Assembly (NCBI RefSeq): GCF_904066215.1
Contig: NZ_LR880474.1
Coordinates: forward strand, 434,001-498,000
Origin: Microbacterium sp. Nx66
GTDB taxonomy: Bacteria > Actinomycetota > Actinomycetes > Actinomycetales > Microbacteriaceae
Direction: 5' to 3'
DNA length: 64,000 nt
Shown here: piece by piece, positions 33,201-41,147 of the stretch
Numbering within the stretch: position 1 is the first letter of the stretch
How the letters are laid out: each line of letters opens with the position of its first letter
Notes under the pieces: model-generated
Told to the model about the DNA's origin: nothing
The model's database searches: none
Seen by the model: only the letters and a program-made list of their open reading frames with translations
Translations under genes and position numbers: made by a program

Positions 33201-33401
33201 TACCTCGGACTCGTCCAGTACGGGGACTCGGCCGTGCGCACCGTGGTGACGGTCACGACGCCCGCGGAGGTCGCGCCGACGCCGACCCCCGCGCCGAAGC
33301 CGTCGCCGACTCCGGAGCCGTCGCCGACCCCGGATCCGACTCCCGCGCCGGAGCCGACCCCGGAGCCGACCCCGCCCCCGGAGACCGACGCCCCCGGGTG
33401 A
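30216..33401 (+). CDS. Secreted subtilisin-like (S8) serine protease
   Basis: 1061 residues from ATG 30216, with AGGAGCGA upstream. Signal peptide 1-28 (cleavage near AYA-AT), inhibitor I9-type propeptide (about 43-145), and a catalytic domain with Asp186 (VVGVIDTGI), His282 (DGHGSHTAST), the oxyanion Asn in SAGNDGP, and Ser613 (SGTSMASPH). A PA domain is inserted between them (IVVCDRGGNARAEKS). Fn3-like and beta domains follow, and the end is a Pro-Thr-Glu repeat of about 45 residues without an LPXTG anchor. It is exported and degrades proteins outside the cell; the proline tail may span the wall. It is monocistronic. Confidence 0.93.
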   Translation: MGRTPLRIAAATTLATLFIASTATAGYAATGEVTHPVPVAGTPGHYIVIMKADPLASYEGDVKGLKATKPDEGEQLETQSQDARRYVKHLESEQKSLINDVGVTPDTTYQVVLNGFSADLSGEQVDQLRASKDVLGVYPDEIRHPDAQTSTDYLGLGDDRKGRGGVWQQTGGVKKAGEGVVVGVIDTGIAPEHPSFEGKKLKQQKKQNSRHKGTDPYTDGTYVYFDKSDGGQFRGAMVDGQDWDERDYSTKLIGGQYFFAGAQAAGFDFQYDYLSPRDGDGHGSHTASTAAGDFGVEAAVEGVDFGTISGVAPAAKVAAYKACYVGPDTTVTTDDICALSDLVAAIDQAVADGVDVINYSIGGGAASTVMAPEDLAFLNAAAAGVFVATSAGNDGPDPVTADHASPWYTTVAASTIPTWEGTVQFDGFEEAGASVSVPFGESVSGPSIAAVDAAAPGAVDAQLCLPGTLDPTKVAGHIVVCDRGGNARAEKSQVVKDAGGIGMVLVNVPGGADSLDNDFHAVPTVHLNAVHRAAVLAYVQGGVDRPITLVGENTTGVTTPTPQIAGFSSRGPVLADGTDVLKPDIAAPGVAILAATHNAPGEEPTFGILSGTSMASPHIAGLGALYLGEHPRATPAEIRSAMMTTAYDTVLPDGSKNTDPFEQGAGQIDAKRYLNPGLLYLNGFKDWAAFLDGKGLSDFPGIDPIDGSDLNQASISIGSLASAQTVTRSVTSTEKGVFTAKASVPGVKVTVTPSQLAFDKPGQTKTFTVTFDSTTAPVEQWATGSLTWTSKKNTVRSPIAVFPVTADAPAEVTGSGVDGSTTVDIIPGLDGDLALGVSGLTPFQLLSDPDNPVEGHSGNENSGDANKDVSWIVDVPEGATLSRFDLDSSDDEGSDLDLTVYRVVSPDDLRYYERWQSATGSADEQVTIPTPTAGTYLVVANVYSTTGPMTWDMTYATVLPDGEGSFTATPNPIAAVRGQETSYELSWTGLTAGTRYLGLVQYGDSAVRTVVTVTTPAEVAPTPTPAPKPSPTPEPSPTPDPTPAPEPTPEPTPPPETDAPG

Positions 33402-33424
33402 TCCGGGATCGTCTGCACGACTCA

Positions 33425-33463
33425 GGCACGGCCGCACGACGGAATCCGTCGGGCGGCCGTGCC
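33425..33463 (+). terminator. Terminator of the subtilase gene
   Basis: GGCACGGCCGC (33425-33435) pairs with GCGGCCGTGCC (33453-33463), and an inner GACGGA/TCCGTC extends the stem. There is no long T-run. Confidence 0.7.
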
Positions 33464-33548
33464 GTCGTCTCCGGGTCGTGCATCCGGTCGGGGCGGGGAC
33501 TGCCGGGCATCCGTTCGTCGCATGGCCGCCGCCGCTCGTCGCAGCGTG

Positions 33549-33588
33549 CCCGGATCCGGGTGCGACGGCGGGACGCACTCCCTACCGT
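33549..33588 (+). promoter_or_regulatory. Putative cstA promoter with palindrome
   Basis: A perfect 12-bp palindrome CCCGGATCCGGG (33549-33560) lies upstream of a probable -10 TACCGT (33583-33588), in the -35 to -40 region. It may be an operator for cstA. The rest of 33464-33625 shows nothing else recognisable. Confidence 0.4.
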
Positions 33589-33625
33589 GGGGAGACGCAA
33601 TGATGCGCCCCCAGAGGAGAACCCC

Positions 33626-35911
33626 ATGACCGCACCTTCGTCGCGCCGCCGCGACGGCGCCGGGCTCGTCGACGACGACCCCGTCATCGAGACCGACCCG
33701 AACCTCCCACCCGTCGCCCTCTCCGCGGAGCACGAGGCCAAGAGCCGCCGCTGGACCCTGCCGAAGATCCTGCTGTGGACGGCCATCGCCCTCCTCGGCG
33801 GCGTCGCCTGGGTGATGCTCGCCATCGTGCGCGGCGAGACCGTGAACGCGATCTGGTTCGTGTTCGCCGCCGTCTGCACCTACCTGATCGGCTACCGCTT
33901 CTACTCGAAGGTCATCGAGCGGTACATCACCCGCCCCGACGACCGCCGGGCCACGCCCGCCGAGGTGAAGCAGGACGGCAAGGACTACGTCCCCACCGAC
34001 CGCCGGGTGCTCTACGGCCACCACTTCGCCGCCATCGCCGGCGCCGGCCCGCTCGTCGGCCCCGTGCTCGCGGCGCAGATGGGCTACCTCCCCGGCACCA
34101 TCTGGATCATCGTGGGCGTCGTGCTCGCGGGAGCCGTGCAGGACTACACGGTGCTCTTCTTCTCGATGCGTCGCGGCGGCCGGACCATCGGCCAGATGGC
34201 GCGGCAGGAGCTCGGCAAGATCGGCGGCACCGCGGCGATCATCGCCTCGCTGCTCATCATGCTCATCATCGTGGCGATCCTCGCGCTCGTCGTCGTCAAT
34301 GCGCTCGGCGAGAGCCCGTGGGGCGTCTTCTCCGTCGCGATGACCATCCCGATCGCCCTCTTCATGGGCGTGTACCTGCGCTACCTGCGTCCCGGCAAGG
34401 TGACCGAGGTCTCGATCATCGGCTTCGTGCTGCTGATGGCCGCGATCATCGGCGGCGGCTGGGTCGCCGGCACCGAGTGGGGCCAGGCGATCTTCCACCT
34501 CGACCGCACCACGATCGCGTGGGGCATCATCATCTACGGGTTCATCGCCGCGGTGCTGCCGGTCTGGCTGCTGCTCGCGCCCCGCGATTACCTCTCCACG
34601 TTCATGAAGATCGGCGTCATCGTCATGCTCGCCGGCGCGATCATCCTCGTGCGGCCGGAGATCTCGGTCCCCGCGGTCAGCATCTTCGGCGAGAACGGCA
34701 TGGGACCGGTGTTCGCGGGTCCGCTCTTCCCCTTCCTGTTCGTGACGATCGCGTGCGGCGCGTTGTCCGGATTCCACGCGCTGATCGCGTCGGGCACCAC
34801 ACCGAAGCTCGTGGAGAAGGAGCGGCAGACCCGGTTCATCGGCTACGGCGGCATGCTCATGGAGTCGTTCGTCGCGATCATGGCCCTCGTCGCCGCGATC
34901 TCGATCGACCAGGGCATCTACTTCGCGATGAATGCCCCCGCCGCCGCGACCGGGGGCACCGTGGAGGGAGCGGTCGCCTTCGTGAACTCGCTCGGGTTGA
35001 CCGGGGTGAACCTCACTCCCGACATGCTCACGGGCACGGCTGCGGCGGTCGGCGAGGAATCGATCGTCTCGCGCACCGGTGGCGCTCCGACGCTCGCGCT
35101 CGGCCTCGCCCACATCATGCAGCAGGCCCTCGGCGGGCAGGCGCTCATGGCGTTCTGGTACCACTTCGCGATCATGTTCGAGGCGCTGTTCATCCTCACA
35201 GCGGTGGACGCCGGAACCCGAGTCGCGCGCTTCATGCTGCAGGACTCGATCGGCGCCTGGTTCCCGAAGTTCCGCGACGTCTCCTGGCGTCCCGGGGTGT
35301 GGATCTGCACCGCGATCATGGTCGCCGGCTGGGGAGCGATCCTCATCCTCGGCGTCACCGACCCGCTCGGCGGCATCAACACCTTCTTCCCGCTGTTCGG
35401 CATCGCGAACCAGCTGCTCGCGGCGATCGCGCTCGCCGTGGTGCTGGCCATCGTCGCCAAGCGCGGACGCAGCTACTTCCGGTGGCTGTGGATCATCGCG
35501 CTGCCGCTCGCTTTCACCGCGGTCGTCACCATCACGGCCTCGCTCTACAAGATCTTCTCGCCGGTGCCGGCGATCGGGTACTGGGCGAACCACTTCCGCT
35601 ACCTGGAGGCGCTGAACTCCGGTGACACCACGCTCGGCGCACCGGAGGTGCTGCAGGCCGTCATCCGCAACACCGCGGTGCAGGGCACGCTGTCGATCAT
35701 CTTCGTGGTGCTCGCGATCATCGTCATCGTCATGGCCGTCATCGCGACTGCGAAGGCGATCCGCAACGGCGGCGGCGAGAACACCGAGGACCCGCCCGTG
35801 CCGTCGCGCCGCTTCGCCCCGGCCGGGTTCCTCCCCGACGCGGAGGAGCGCGAGCTGGAGAAGCAGTGGGAGCCGATCCTCGCCGAAGAGCGCGCGGCGG
35901 CACGGCACTGA
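33626..35911 (+). CDS. cstA: CstA/BtsT family carbon starvation (pyruvate) transporter
   Basis: 761 residues from ATG 33626, with GAGGAGA 5 nt upstream. A polar N-terminus of 45 residues precedes about 16-18 membrane segments. Family signatures are RRVLYGHHFAAIAGAGPLVGP, GAVQDYTVLFFSMRRGGRT, ACGALSGFHALIASGTTPK and the late TDPLGGINTFFPLFGIANQ. E. coli CstA and BtsT take up pyruvate, and CstA also peptides. ybdD follows after 1 bp, as in E. coli cstA-ybdD and btsT-yjiX. A LytS/LytTR pair lies downstream, similar in type to the E. coli BtsS/BtsR pyruvate sensor. Confidence 0.94.
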   Translation: MTAPSSRRRDGAGLVDDDPVIETDPNLPPVALSAEHEAKSRRWTLPKILLWTAIALLGGVAWVMLAIVRGETVNAIWFVFAAVCTYLIGYRFYSKVIERYITRPDDRRATPAEVKQDGKDYVPTDRRVLYGHHFAAIAGAGPLVGPVLAAQMGYLPGTIWIIVGVVLAGAVQDYTVLFFSMRRGGRTIGQMARQELGKIGGTAAIIASLLIMLIIVAILALVVVNALGESPWGVFSVAMTIPIALFMGVYLRYLRPGKVTEVSIIGFVLLMAAIIGGGWVAGTEWGQAIFHLDRTTIAWGIIIYGFIAAVLPVWLLLAPRDYLSTFMKIGVIVMLAGAIILVRPEISVPAVSIFGENGMGPVFAGPLFPFLFVTIACGALSGFHALIASGTTPKLVEKERQTRFIGYGGMLMESFVAIMALVAAISIDQGIYFAMNAPAAATGGTVEGAVAFVNSLGLTGVNLTPDMLTGTAAAVGEESIVSRTGGAPTLALGLAHIMQQALGGQALMAFWYHFAIMFEALFILTAVDAGTRVARFMLQDSIGAWFPKFRDVSWRPGVWICTAIMVAGWGAILILGVTDPLGGINTFFPLFGIANQLLAAIALAVVLAIVAKRGRSYFRWLWIIALPLAFTAVVTITASLYKIFSPVPAIGYWANHFRYLEALNSGDTTLGAPEVLQAVIRNTAVQGTLSIIFVVLAIIVIVMAVIATAKAIRNGGGENTEDPPVPSRRFAPAGFLPDAEERELEKQWEPILAEERAAARH

Positions 35912-35912
35912 G

Positions 35913-36158
35913 ATGACTCACGCGATGGATCGGACGGATGCCGCGACCTCCCCGCTGCGGGCGCTGTGGAGCGCCCTCGGCCGGGTCGGCCGCGGCATCC
36001 GCTGGTACATGACGACGCTGATGGGCGACACCGCGTACGCCACGTACGTCGCCCATCACCGTCGGCATCATCCGGGCGAGGAGCCGCTGACGGAGCGGCA
36101 GTTCTGGCGTCAGCGCATGGACGACCAGGACCGCAATCCCGGTGCCCGCTGCTGCTGA
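35913..36158 (+). CDS. ybdD: YbdD/YjiX family small protein
   Basis: 81 residues from ATG 35913, 1 bp after the cstA stop. The conserved block is WYMTTLMGDTAYATYVAHH followed by HPGEEPLTERQFWRQR, typical of YbdD/YjiX, with an added N-terminus of about 15 residues and a C-terminal CC. Its partner genes in E. coli are cstA and btsT, where it is needed for transporter activity. It is translationally coupled to cstA. A REP cluster follows. Confidence 0.92.
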   Translation: MTHAMDRTDAATSPLRALWSALGRVGRGIRWYMTTLMGDTAYATYVAHHRRHHPGEEPLTERQFWRQRMDDQDRNPGARCC

Positions 36159-36242
36159 CCCTTCGACAGGCTCAGGGACCTTCGACAGGCTCAGGGACCC
36201 AAGGTGGGTCGCTGAGCCTGTCGAAGCGCGGGTCGCTGAGCC
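36159..36242. repeat. REP-like palindromic repeat cluster
   Basis: Two direct copies of the unit CTTCGACAGGCTCAGGGACC (36161-36180 and 36180-36199) are followed by an inverted copy (36206-36226) and a partial inverted copy (36230-36242), together able to form a long hairpin. The unit is identical to the sequence inside the MerR gene at 4687. Similar sequences are scattered in intergenic regions of related actinobacteria. Confidence 0.85.
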
Positions 36243-36268
36243 CGCCCGCACGTCCCTAGGCTGAGCGC

Positions 36269-37450
36269 ATGAACGACGTCGTCCTCGCCGCGGTCCTCGG
36301 CGCGCTCGGCGGCATCGCCCTCACGGCGCTGCTGCTGCTCGCCCGCCGGTTCGCCCGCGGGTCCGCCGACCTCGGCAGCGAGGCGGAGCAGGGGGCGCTG
36401 CGTGCGCTGCATCAGGCGAGCCTCGCCGCCCCGCATCTCCGCGGCGGACTGACCGGGCCGGATGCGGTCAAGGCCGCCCGGCACCTGCGGGCCCTGCTGG
36501 GCAGCGCTGCGGTCGCCATCGTCGGCGACGACGACACGGTCACGCTCGACGGCGCCGCGGACGGGCTCGAATCCGCCGCCGTGCGCATCGCCGCCCAGGT
36601 GCGCGCGTCCGGGCGACGGCAGGTGTTCCCCGCCCCGTCGCGGACGGACGACCTGGAGGCGGTCGGCGCGCCCATCCTCGTCGACGGGGTGCCGGTCGGG
36701 GTGGTCGTCGCCTTCGCGTCCCCGGTGCGCGCTGCGCTCGTGCGGGCGGCGGAGGAGGTCGCCGACTGGTGCGCGGCGCAGGTCGCGCTCGGCGGACTCG
36801 AGGCCTCGCGCACCCAGCTCGCCGAGGCGGAGCTCCGGGCTCTGCGCGCGCAGATCTCCCCGCACTTCATCTACAACGCCCTCACCGCGATCGCGTCGTT
36901 CATCACGACCGACCCGGACCGGGCCCGCGACCTCGTGCTCGAGTTCGCCGATTTCACCCGATACTCCTTCCGTCGCCAGGGGGAGTTCACCACGCTCGCG
37001 GAGGAGCTGGGCAGCATCCACTCGTACCTCGAACTGGAGCGCGCGCGATTCGGCGACCGCCTGCGGGTGACGCTGCAGATCGCACCGGAGACGCTCGCGA
37101 CGGTCATCCCGTTCCTCTCGGTGCAGCCGCTCGTCGAGAACGCCGTGCGGCATGGCCTGGAGCCGGGGGAGGGCGGCGGCGAGATCCGCATCACCTCCCG
37201 AGATGACGGCACGCACACCGAGATCCTCGTCGAGGACGACGGCGTGGGCATGGACCCTGACGGCCTGCGCGCGCTGCTGACCGCGCGGGAGGAGGGCAGT
37301 CACGTGGGTCTGCGGAACGTCGACACCCGGCTCCGTCAGGTCTATGGAAGCGGGGGAGGGCTGGTCGTGGAGACCAACGCCGGCGCGGGTACCCTGGTGC
37401 GCATGCGAGTCCCGAAATCGCAGCCCCTCCACGACCCGGATGACGACTGA
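36269..37450 (+). CDS. LytS-type sensor histidine kinase
   Basis: 393 residues from ATG 36269; TAGGCT (36257-36262) ends exactly 6 nt before it, so transcription is probably leaderless. One membrane segment (about 5-25), a GAF-like sensor region (about 60-175), a helix and the His_kinase domain with LRAQISPHFIYNAL (phospho-acceptor His199), then the HATPase domain (QPLVENAVRHGLEP, VEDDGVGMD, GSHVGLRNVDTRL). It lacks the five- or six-TM 5TM-5TMR sensor of BtsS and LytS, so the signal is probably cytoplasmic. The response regulator gene follows by 8 bp. Pyruvate or acetate availability is the inferred input. Confidence 0.9.
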   Translation: MNDVVLAAVLGALGGIALTALLLLARRFARGSADLGSEAEQGALRALHQASLAAPHLRGGLTGPDAVKAARHLRALLGSAAVAIVGDDDTVTLDGAADGLESAAVRIAAQVRASGRRQVFPAPSRTDDLEAVGAPILVDGVPVGVVVAFASPVRAALVRAAEEVADWCAAQVALGGLEASRTQLAEAELRALRAQISPHFIYNALTAIASFITTDPDRARDLVLEFADFTRYSFRRQGEFTTLAEELGSIHSYLELERARFGDRLRVTLQIAPETLATVIPFLSVQPLVENAVRHGLEPGEGGGEIRITSRDDGTHTEILVEDDGVGMDPDGLRALLTAREEGSHVGLRNVDTRLRQVYGSGGGLVVETNAGAGTLVRMRVPKSQPLHDPDDD

Positions 37451-37458
37451 GGAGCGGC

Positions 37459-38178
37459 ATGATCGACGTCCTCGTCGCCGACGACGAGCAGCCGGCCCTC
37501 GACGAGCTCGTGCATCTGCTGCGCGCCGACCCGCGCATCGGCGAGATCCTCACCGCGGGCAACGGCGCCGACGCGCTGCGTCAGCTCTCCGCGCGTGCGG
37601 TGCGGATCGCCTTCCTCGACATCCACATGCCGGGCCTTCTCGGCACGGAGCTCGCCCGCGCGCTCCTCGGTCTCGCGGAGCCGCCGGCGGTCGTGTTCGT
37701 CACCGCCGACGAGGCCCGCGCGGTCGAGGCATTCGAGCTGCGCGCCGCGGACTACCTCCTCAAGCCCGTCCGGCGGGAACGGCTGCGGAGTGCCGTGGAC
37801 AGGGTGGTCGCGCAGGAAGCCACGCCGCGCGGCGAGGACGAGGTGCTGCCGGTGACGGTGGGCGCGGCGGTGCGGTTCGTGCGGCGCAGCGACGTGCGCT
37901 GGGTGCAGGCGCAGGGCGACTACGCGCGCCTGCACACCGAGGACGACGGCCCCGGCCACCTCGTGCGCGTCCCCCTCTCCGAGCTCGAGACCCGATGGGC
38001 GCCCGTGGGGTTCCTCCGCATCCACCGTTCCACGCTCGTCCGGATCGCCGCGGTGACCGAGGCGCGGCTGTCGGGCGGGGAGCCCACGGTCGTCGTCGGC
38101 GCGGCCGTGTTGCCGGTGAGCAGGAGGCTCGTCCCCGCGGTGCGGGAGGCGCTCGTGCGGGGCGAGGGGACGGCATGA
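37459..38178 (+). CDS. LytTR family response regulator
   Basis: 239 residues from ATG 37459. Receiver domain 1-115 with acidic pair Asp8-Asp9, phospho-acceptor Asp54 (AFLDIHMPG), Thr near 82 (VFVTADE) and Lys near 102 (YLLKPV). LytTR DNA-binding domain about 135-235 (VRFVRRSDVRWVQAQGDYAR, FLRIHRSTLV). It is the partner of the kinase at 36269 and probably activates cstA, the symporter, or both; LytTR proteins bind direct repeats, which I could not pick out with confidence. Its stop overlaps the next start by 4 bp (ATGA). Confidence 0.93.
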   Translation: MIDVLVADDEQPALDELVHLLRADPRIGEILTAGNGADALRQLSARAVRIAFLDIHMPGLLGTELARALLGLAEPPAVVFVTADEARAVEAFELRAADYLLKPVRRERLRSAVDRVVAQEATPRGEDEVLPVTVGAAVRFVRRSDVRWVQAQGDYARLHTEDDGPGHLVRVPLSELETRWAPVGFLRIHRSTLVRIAAVTEARLSGGEPTVVVGAAVLPVSRRLVPAVREALVRGEGTA

Positions 38179-38549
38179 CCGAGGCGCCGAAGCGGGTGCG
38201 GGTCACCGCGGACACCCCGCCGCGCCGCTCCTCCGCCGCCACGCGGGGGATCGCGCTGCCCGGAGCCCCGGTCGCGGAGGCCGATGCCGTCTACGCGCGC
38301 GCCCTGATGCGCAGCCAGCTCCGGCTCGCCCTGGGCACCGTCGCCGGCTTCGTGGTTGTCGTCGTCGCTCTGGCGCTCGGGATCGCGCTCATCCCCGAAA
38401 TCGACGCCGTCGTCCTCGGCGGGCTGCCGCTGTCATGGCTTCTCCAGGCCTTCGCGTTCTACCCCGTGATCCTCGTCTTCGCGGTGCTGTACGTGCGCAC
38501 GGCGGTCCGCAACGAGCGGCGGTACCGCGCTCTGCGGGACCGCGAATGA
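38175..38549 (+). CDS. DUF485-like membrane protein
   Basis: 124 residues from ATG 38175, overlapping the regulator gene by 4 bp. A Pro/Arg-rich N-terminus of 40 residues is followed by an ARALMRSQLRLALGT helix and two membrane segments (FVVVVVALALGIALIPEID and LLQAFAFYPVILVFAVLYV). The arrangement matches DUF485 proteins (YjcH type), which are encoded next to ActP-type acetate symporters. It overlaps the symporter gene by 4 bp, so a role in that transporter is likely. Confidence 0.82.
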   Translation: MTEAPKRVRVTADTPPRRSSAATRGIALPGAPVAEADAVYARALMRSQLRLALGTVAGFVVVVVALALGIALIPEIDAVVLGGLPLSWLLQAFAFYPVILVFAVLYVRTAVRNERRYRALRDRE

Positions 38550-40003
38550 ACGCCGTGCTCGACCTCGTCGGCGTCGCCCTGGTCGTCATCGCCACCCTCC
38601 TCATCGGCGTCTACGGGCTGCGGGTGTCTCGCACGACGAGCGACTTCTTCGTGGCGTCGCGCACGGTGCGCCCGGTCTGGAACGCCTCGGCCATCAGCGG
38701 CGAGTACCTCTCCGCTGGCACCTTCCTCGGCCTCTCCGGGCTGGTGCTGCTGGACGGCGCCCGCGGGTTCTGGTTCCCCATCGGATACGCCGCGGGGTAT
38801 CTGCTCGTGCTCGTCTTCGTCGCCGCGCCCCTGCGCCGCAGCGGGGCGTACACGATCCCGGACTTCGTCGAGGCCCGGCTCGACTCGACGACCGCGCGCC
38901 GGGTCACCAGCCTCGCGGTGCTCATCATCGGCTGGCTCTACATCGTGCCGCAGCTGCACGGCGCGGGCATCACGCTCGTCGTGGTCGCCGGGTTGCCGGA
39001 GTGGGTCGGAGCCGTGACGATCGCGGTGCTCGTGGCGGCGGCGGTCGCCGCGGGCGGGATGCGCGCGATCACCTTCGTGCAGGCATTCCAGTACTGGCTC
39101 AAGCTCACGGCGCTCCTCGTGCCGGTGGTGTGCATCGCGTTCGCGCTGAGCGGCGGCCCGCACGATTTCGATCCCGCGCTCGTCTTCCCCGCGGAGGCCG
39201 GGCCGTCGGGCTTCGACGCCTACGAGACCGCGTCGCTGCTGCTCGCCCTGCTCCTCGGCACGATGGGTCTGCCGCACGTCCTGGTGCGGTTCTACACGAG
39301 CCCGACGGGGGCCTCCGCGCGGCGGACGACCGTGATCGTCATCGCCATGGTGAGCGCGTTCTACGCCGTGTCGAGCGCGATGGGGCTCCTGGCGCGGATC
39401 GCGGCCCCCGACCTCGCGCGGCCCGGGATCGCCGACACCGTGGTGCTGCAGCTCCCGTCGCGGGTGTTCCCCGGGCCGGCCGGCGAGCTGCTGACGGCGC
39501 TCATCGTCGCCGGGGCCTTCGCCGCGTTCCTGGCGACCTCGGCCGGACTCGTGGTCTCGCTCGCGGGGGTCATCAGCCAGGACGTCTTCTCCGGCTCCGT
39601 GCGCTCCTTCCGGCTGTCCGCGGTGGTGTGCGCGCTCGTGCCGCTGGGGGTCGCGCTGCTCACGGTCCCCGCGGGGCTCGTGTCGAGCGTGGGGGTGGTG
39701 TTCGTCGTGGCGGCGTCGACGCTCTCACCCGTGGTGCTGCTGGGCGTGTGGTGGCGGGGCCTCACCGCGCGTGGGGCGGTCGCGGGCATGGTGTGCGGCG
39801 GTCTCGCGACCGGGCTCGCCCTGCTCGTGCACGCCGCCGTGGACGGGGTCGGCGTCGCGGCGCCCTACCTCGCGCAGCCCGCCGCCTGGACGATCCCGCT
39901 GGCGACCGGGGTCACGGTCGCCGTGTCGCTGCTCGACCCTCGCGGACCCTCACCCCGCACGGACCGCTTCCTCGCGCGCGTGCACACCCCCGACCGCGCC
40001 TGA
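38546..40003 (+). CDS. Sodium:solute symporter family protein, ActP/MctC-like
   Basis: 485 residues from ATG 38546. About 13 membrane segments. SSS signatures include TTSDFFVASRTVRPVWNASA, ISGEYLSAGTFLG, the GSGGMRAITFVQAFQYWLK-type region and a GTMGLPHVLVRFYTSPT block. ActP of E. coli carries acetate, and MctC of Corynebacterium carries pyruvate, acetate and propionate. Position after DUF485 and in the two-component operon fits monocarboxylate uptake. It ends the operon. Confidence 0.9.
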   Translation: MNAVLDLVGVALVVIATLLIGVYGLRVSRTTSDFFVASRTVRPVWNASAISGEYLSAGTFLGLSGLVLLDGARGFWFPIGYAAGYLLVLVFVAAPLRRSGAYTIPDFVEARLDSTTARRVTSLAVLIIGWLYIVPQLHGAGITLVVVAGLPEWVGAVTIAVLVAAAVAAGGMRAITFVQAFQYWLKLTALLVPVVCIAFALSGGPHDFDPALVFPAEAGPSGFDAYETASLLLALLLGTMGLPHVLVRFYTSPTGASARRTTVIVIAMVSAFYAVSSAMGLLARIAAPDLARPGIADTVVLQLPSRVFPGPAGELLTALIVAGAFAAFLATSAGLVVSLAGVISQDVFSGSVRSFRLSAVVCALVPLGVALLTVPAGLVSSVGVVFVVAASTLSPVVLLGVWWRGLTARGAVAGMVCGGLATGLALLVHAAVDGVGVAAPYLAQPAAWTIPLATGVTVAVSLLDPRGPSPRTDRFLARVHTPDRA

Positions 40004-40170
40004 CCCTCCTTCTGCGTCCCGGAACAGGCGATCACGCGGGTTCAGGCAGGTGAAAGCCAATCGAGCCTGAGCCCGCGCGAGTGCCTGAAGAGCGGGGAGG
40101 GTCGGTGTGGTCGGGTCAGGAGGCTCCCGCGCGGGGGCAGGCACTGGCGTGAGAGCAGGCAGGGAGAGTC

Positions 40171-40225
40171 AAGAGTGCCTGTGTTGGCGGGAGTGCCTGA
40201 ATCAGCGGGAGTGCCTCAGCGGGAG
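40171..40225. repeat. Short degenerate tandem repeat in a gene-free stretch
   Basis: GAGTGCCTG-type units repeat three times in tandem with about 18-bp spacing (GGGAGTGCCTGAATCAGC and variants), and further CAGGCA/TGCCTG copies lie in 40030-40170. The whole gap 40004-40229 has no coding frame that I can support and no clear terminator. Confidence 0.55.
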
Positions 40226-40229
40226 GGGG

Positions 40230-41147
40230 TCAGAGGGTGCGGCTGCGCGGCATCAGGCGCACCGGAGGGAGCGGCGGCGCGGGGATGCGCTGGTCATGCC
40301 CCTCGACGACGCCGAACCGGGGGGACGCGGCCTCCCAGGCCTCGCGGGCGGCGACGATCTCGTCGTGGGAGCGCCCGGCGAAGTTCCACCACATGACGAT
40401 CTCGTCCTCGAACGGCTCACCCCCGAGGAGGAACAGCAAGCCGCCCTCACTGCTGGTCACCTCGACGCCGTCGCGGGAATCACCGAGATAGAGCATGTCG
40501 TTGCGGGTCATCGCGTGCTCCGGGACGGCGGCGTCGCCCTCGACGAGGAGCAGCGCGTGCTCCCACTCCGGCCGCAGCGGCAGGCGCACGGTGGTTCCGG
40601 CCGGCACGACGATCTCCGCCCCGACGATCGGTGTGTGCACGGTCGCCGGCGAGTGCACGCCCGCGAACTCGCCGAGCACGACCGTGGCCGTGGCGTCCGA
40701 TCCGGTCGCGGACGGCAGCGTCGTCGTCGGCAGATCGGTGTGCCGCTCGAAGCCGCCGTCGCCGTGGCGCGCGGACTCCGGGAGAACGACCCAGAACTGC
40801 AGCGCGTCGAGCGGGACGGGGCCGTCGCCGACGGAGTACTCCGAATGCGAGATGCCGTTGCCGGCGGTCATGAGGTTGAGCTGTCCGCGTCGGAGGTCGG
40901 CGTCGCTGCCCAGCGAATCGCGGTGCCGGATCTCGCCGACGAGCGGCCAGGTCACCGTCTGCAGACCGATGTGCGGGTGCGGCTCGACACGCATCCGGGT
41001 CTCGGCCGGGCCGAACCGGTCGAGGAAGCACCACGCGCCGATGGTGGGGAGGTTGCGATGCGGCAGCACCCGCAGCACCTCCATGCCGCGCACGCCGCCG
41101 AGCGGGACCGCCCGCGGCTCGAGGACGATCCGGCGCTGCCCGATCAT
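40230..41147 (-). CDS. Pirin family protein
   Basis: 305 residues from ATG 41147. The N-terminal cupin holds the pirin metal site: VEPHPHIGLQTVTWPLVGEI with two His, then RHRDSLGS, and LMTAGNGISHSEYS with a further His/Glu pair. The C-terminal pirin domain is also complete (LLFLLGGEPFEDEIVMWWNF). Pirins bind iron and act as quercetinases or redox-responsive cofactors; which one this is cannot be said. The ATG overlaps the GNAT stop by 4 bp. It comes last in the two-gene operon. Confidence 0.92.
   Translation of the reverse strand: MIGQRRIVLEPRAVPLGGVRGMEVLRVLPHRNLPTIGAWCFLDRFGPAETRMRVEPHPHIGLQTVTWPLVGEIRHRDSLGSDADLRRGQLNLMTAGNGISHSEYSVGDGPVPLDALQFWVVLPESARHGDGGFERHTDLPTTTLPSATGSDATATVVLGEFAGVHSPATVHTPIVGAEIVVPAGTTVRLPLRPEWEHALLLVEGDAAVPEHAMTRNDMLYLGDSRDGVEVTSSEGGLLFLLGGEPFEDEIVMWWNFAGRSHDEIVAAREAWEAASPRFGVVEGHDQRIPAPPLPPVRLMPRSRTL

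Noticed and set aside
33065..33625. Longer cstA start reaching into the subtilase gene
   Set aside because: The frame overlaps the subtilase coding sequence and terminator; ATG 33626 has a strong ribosome site and the family start.
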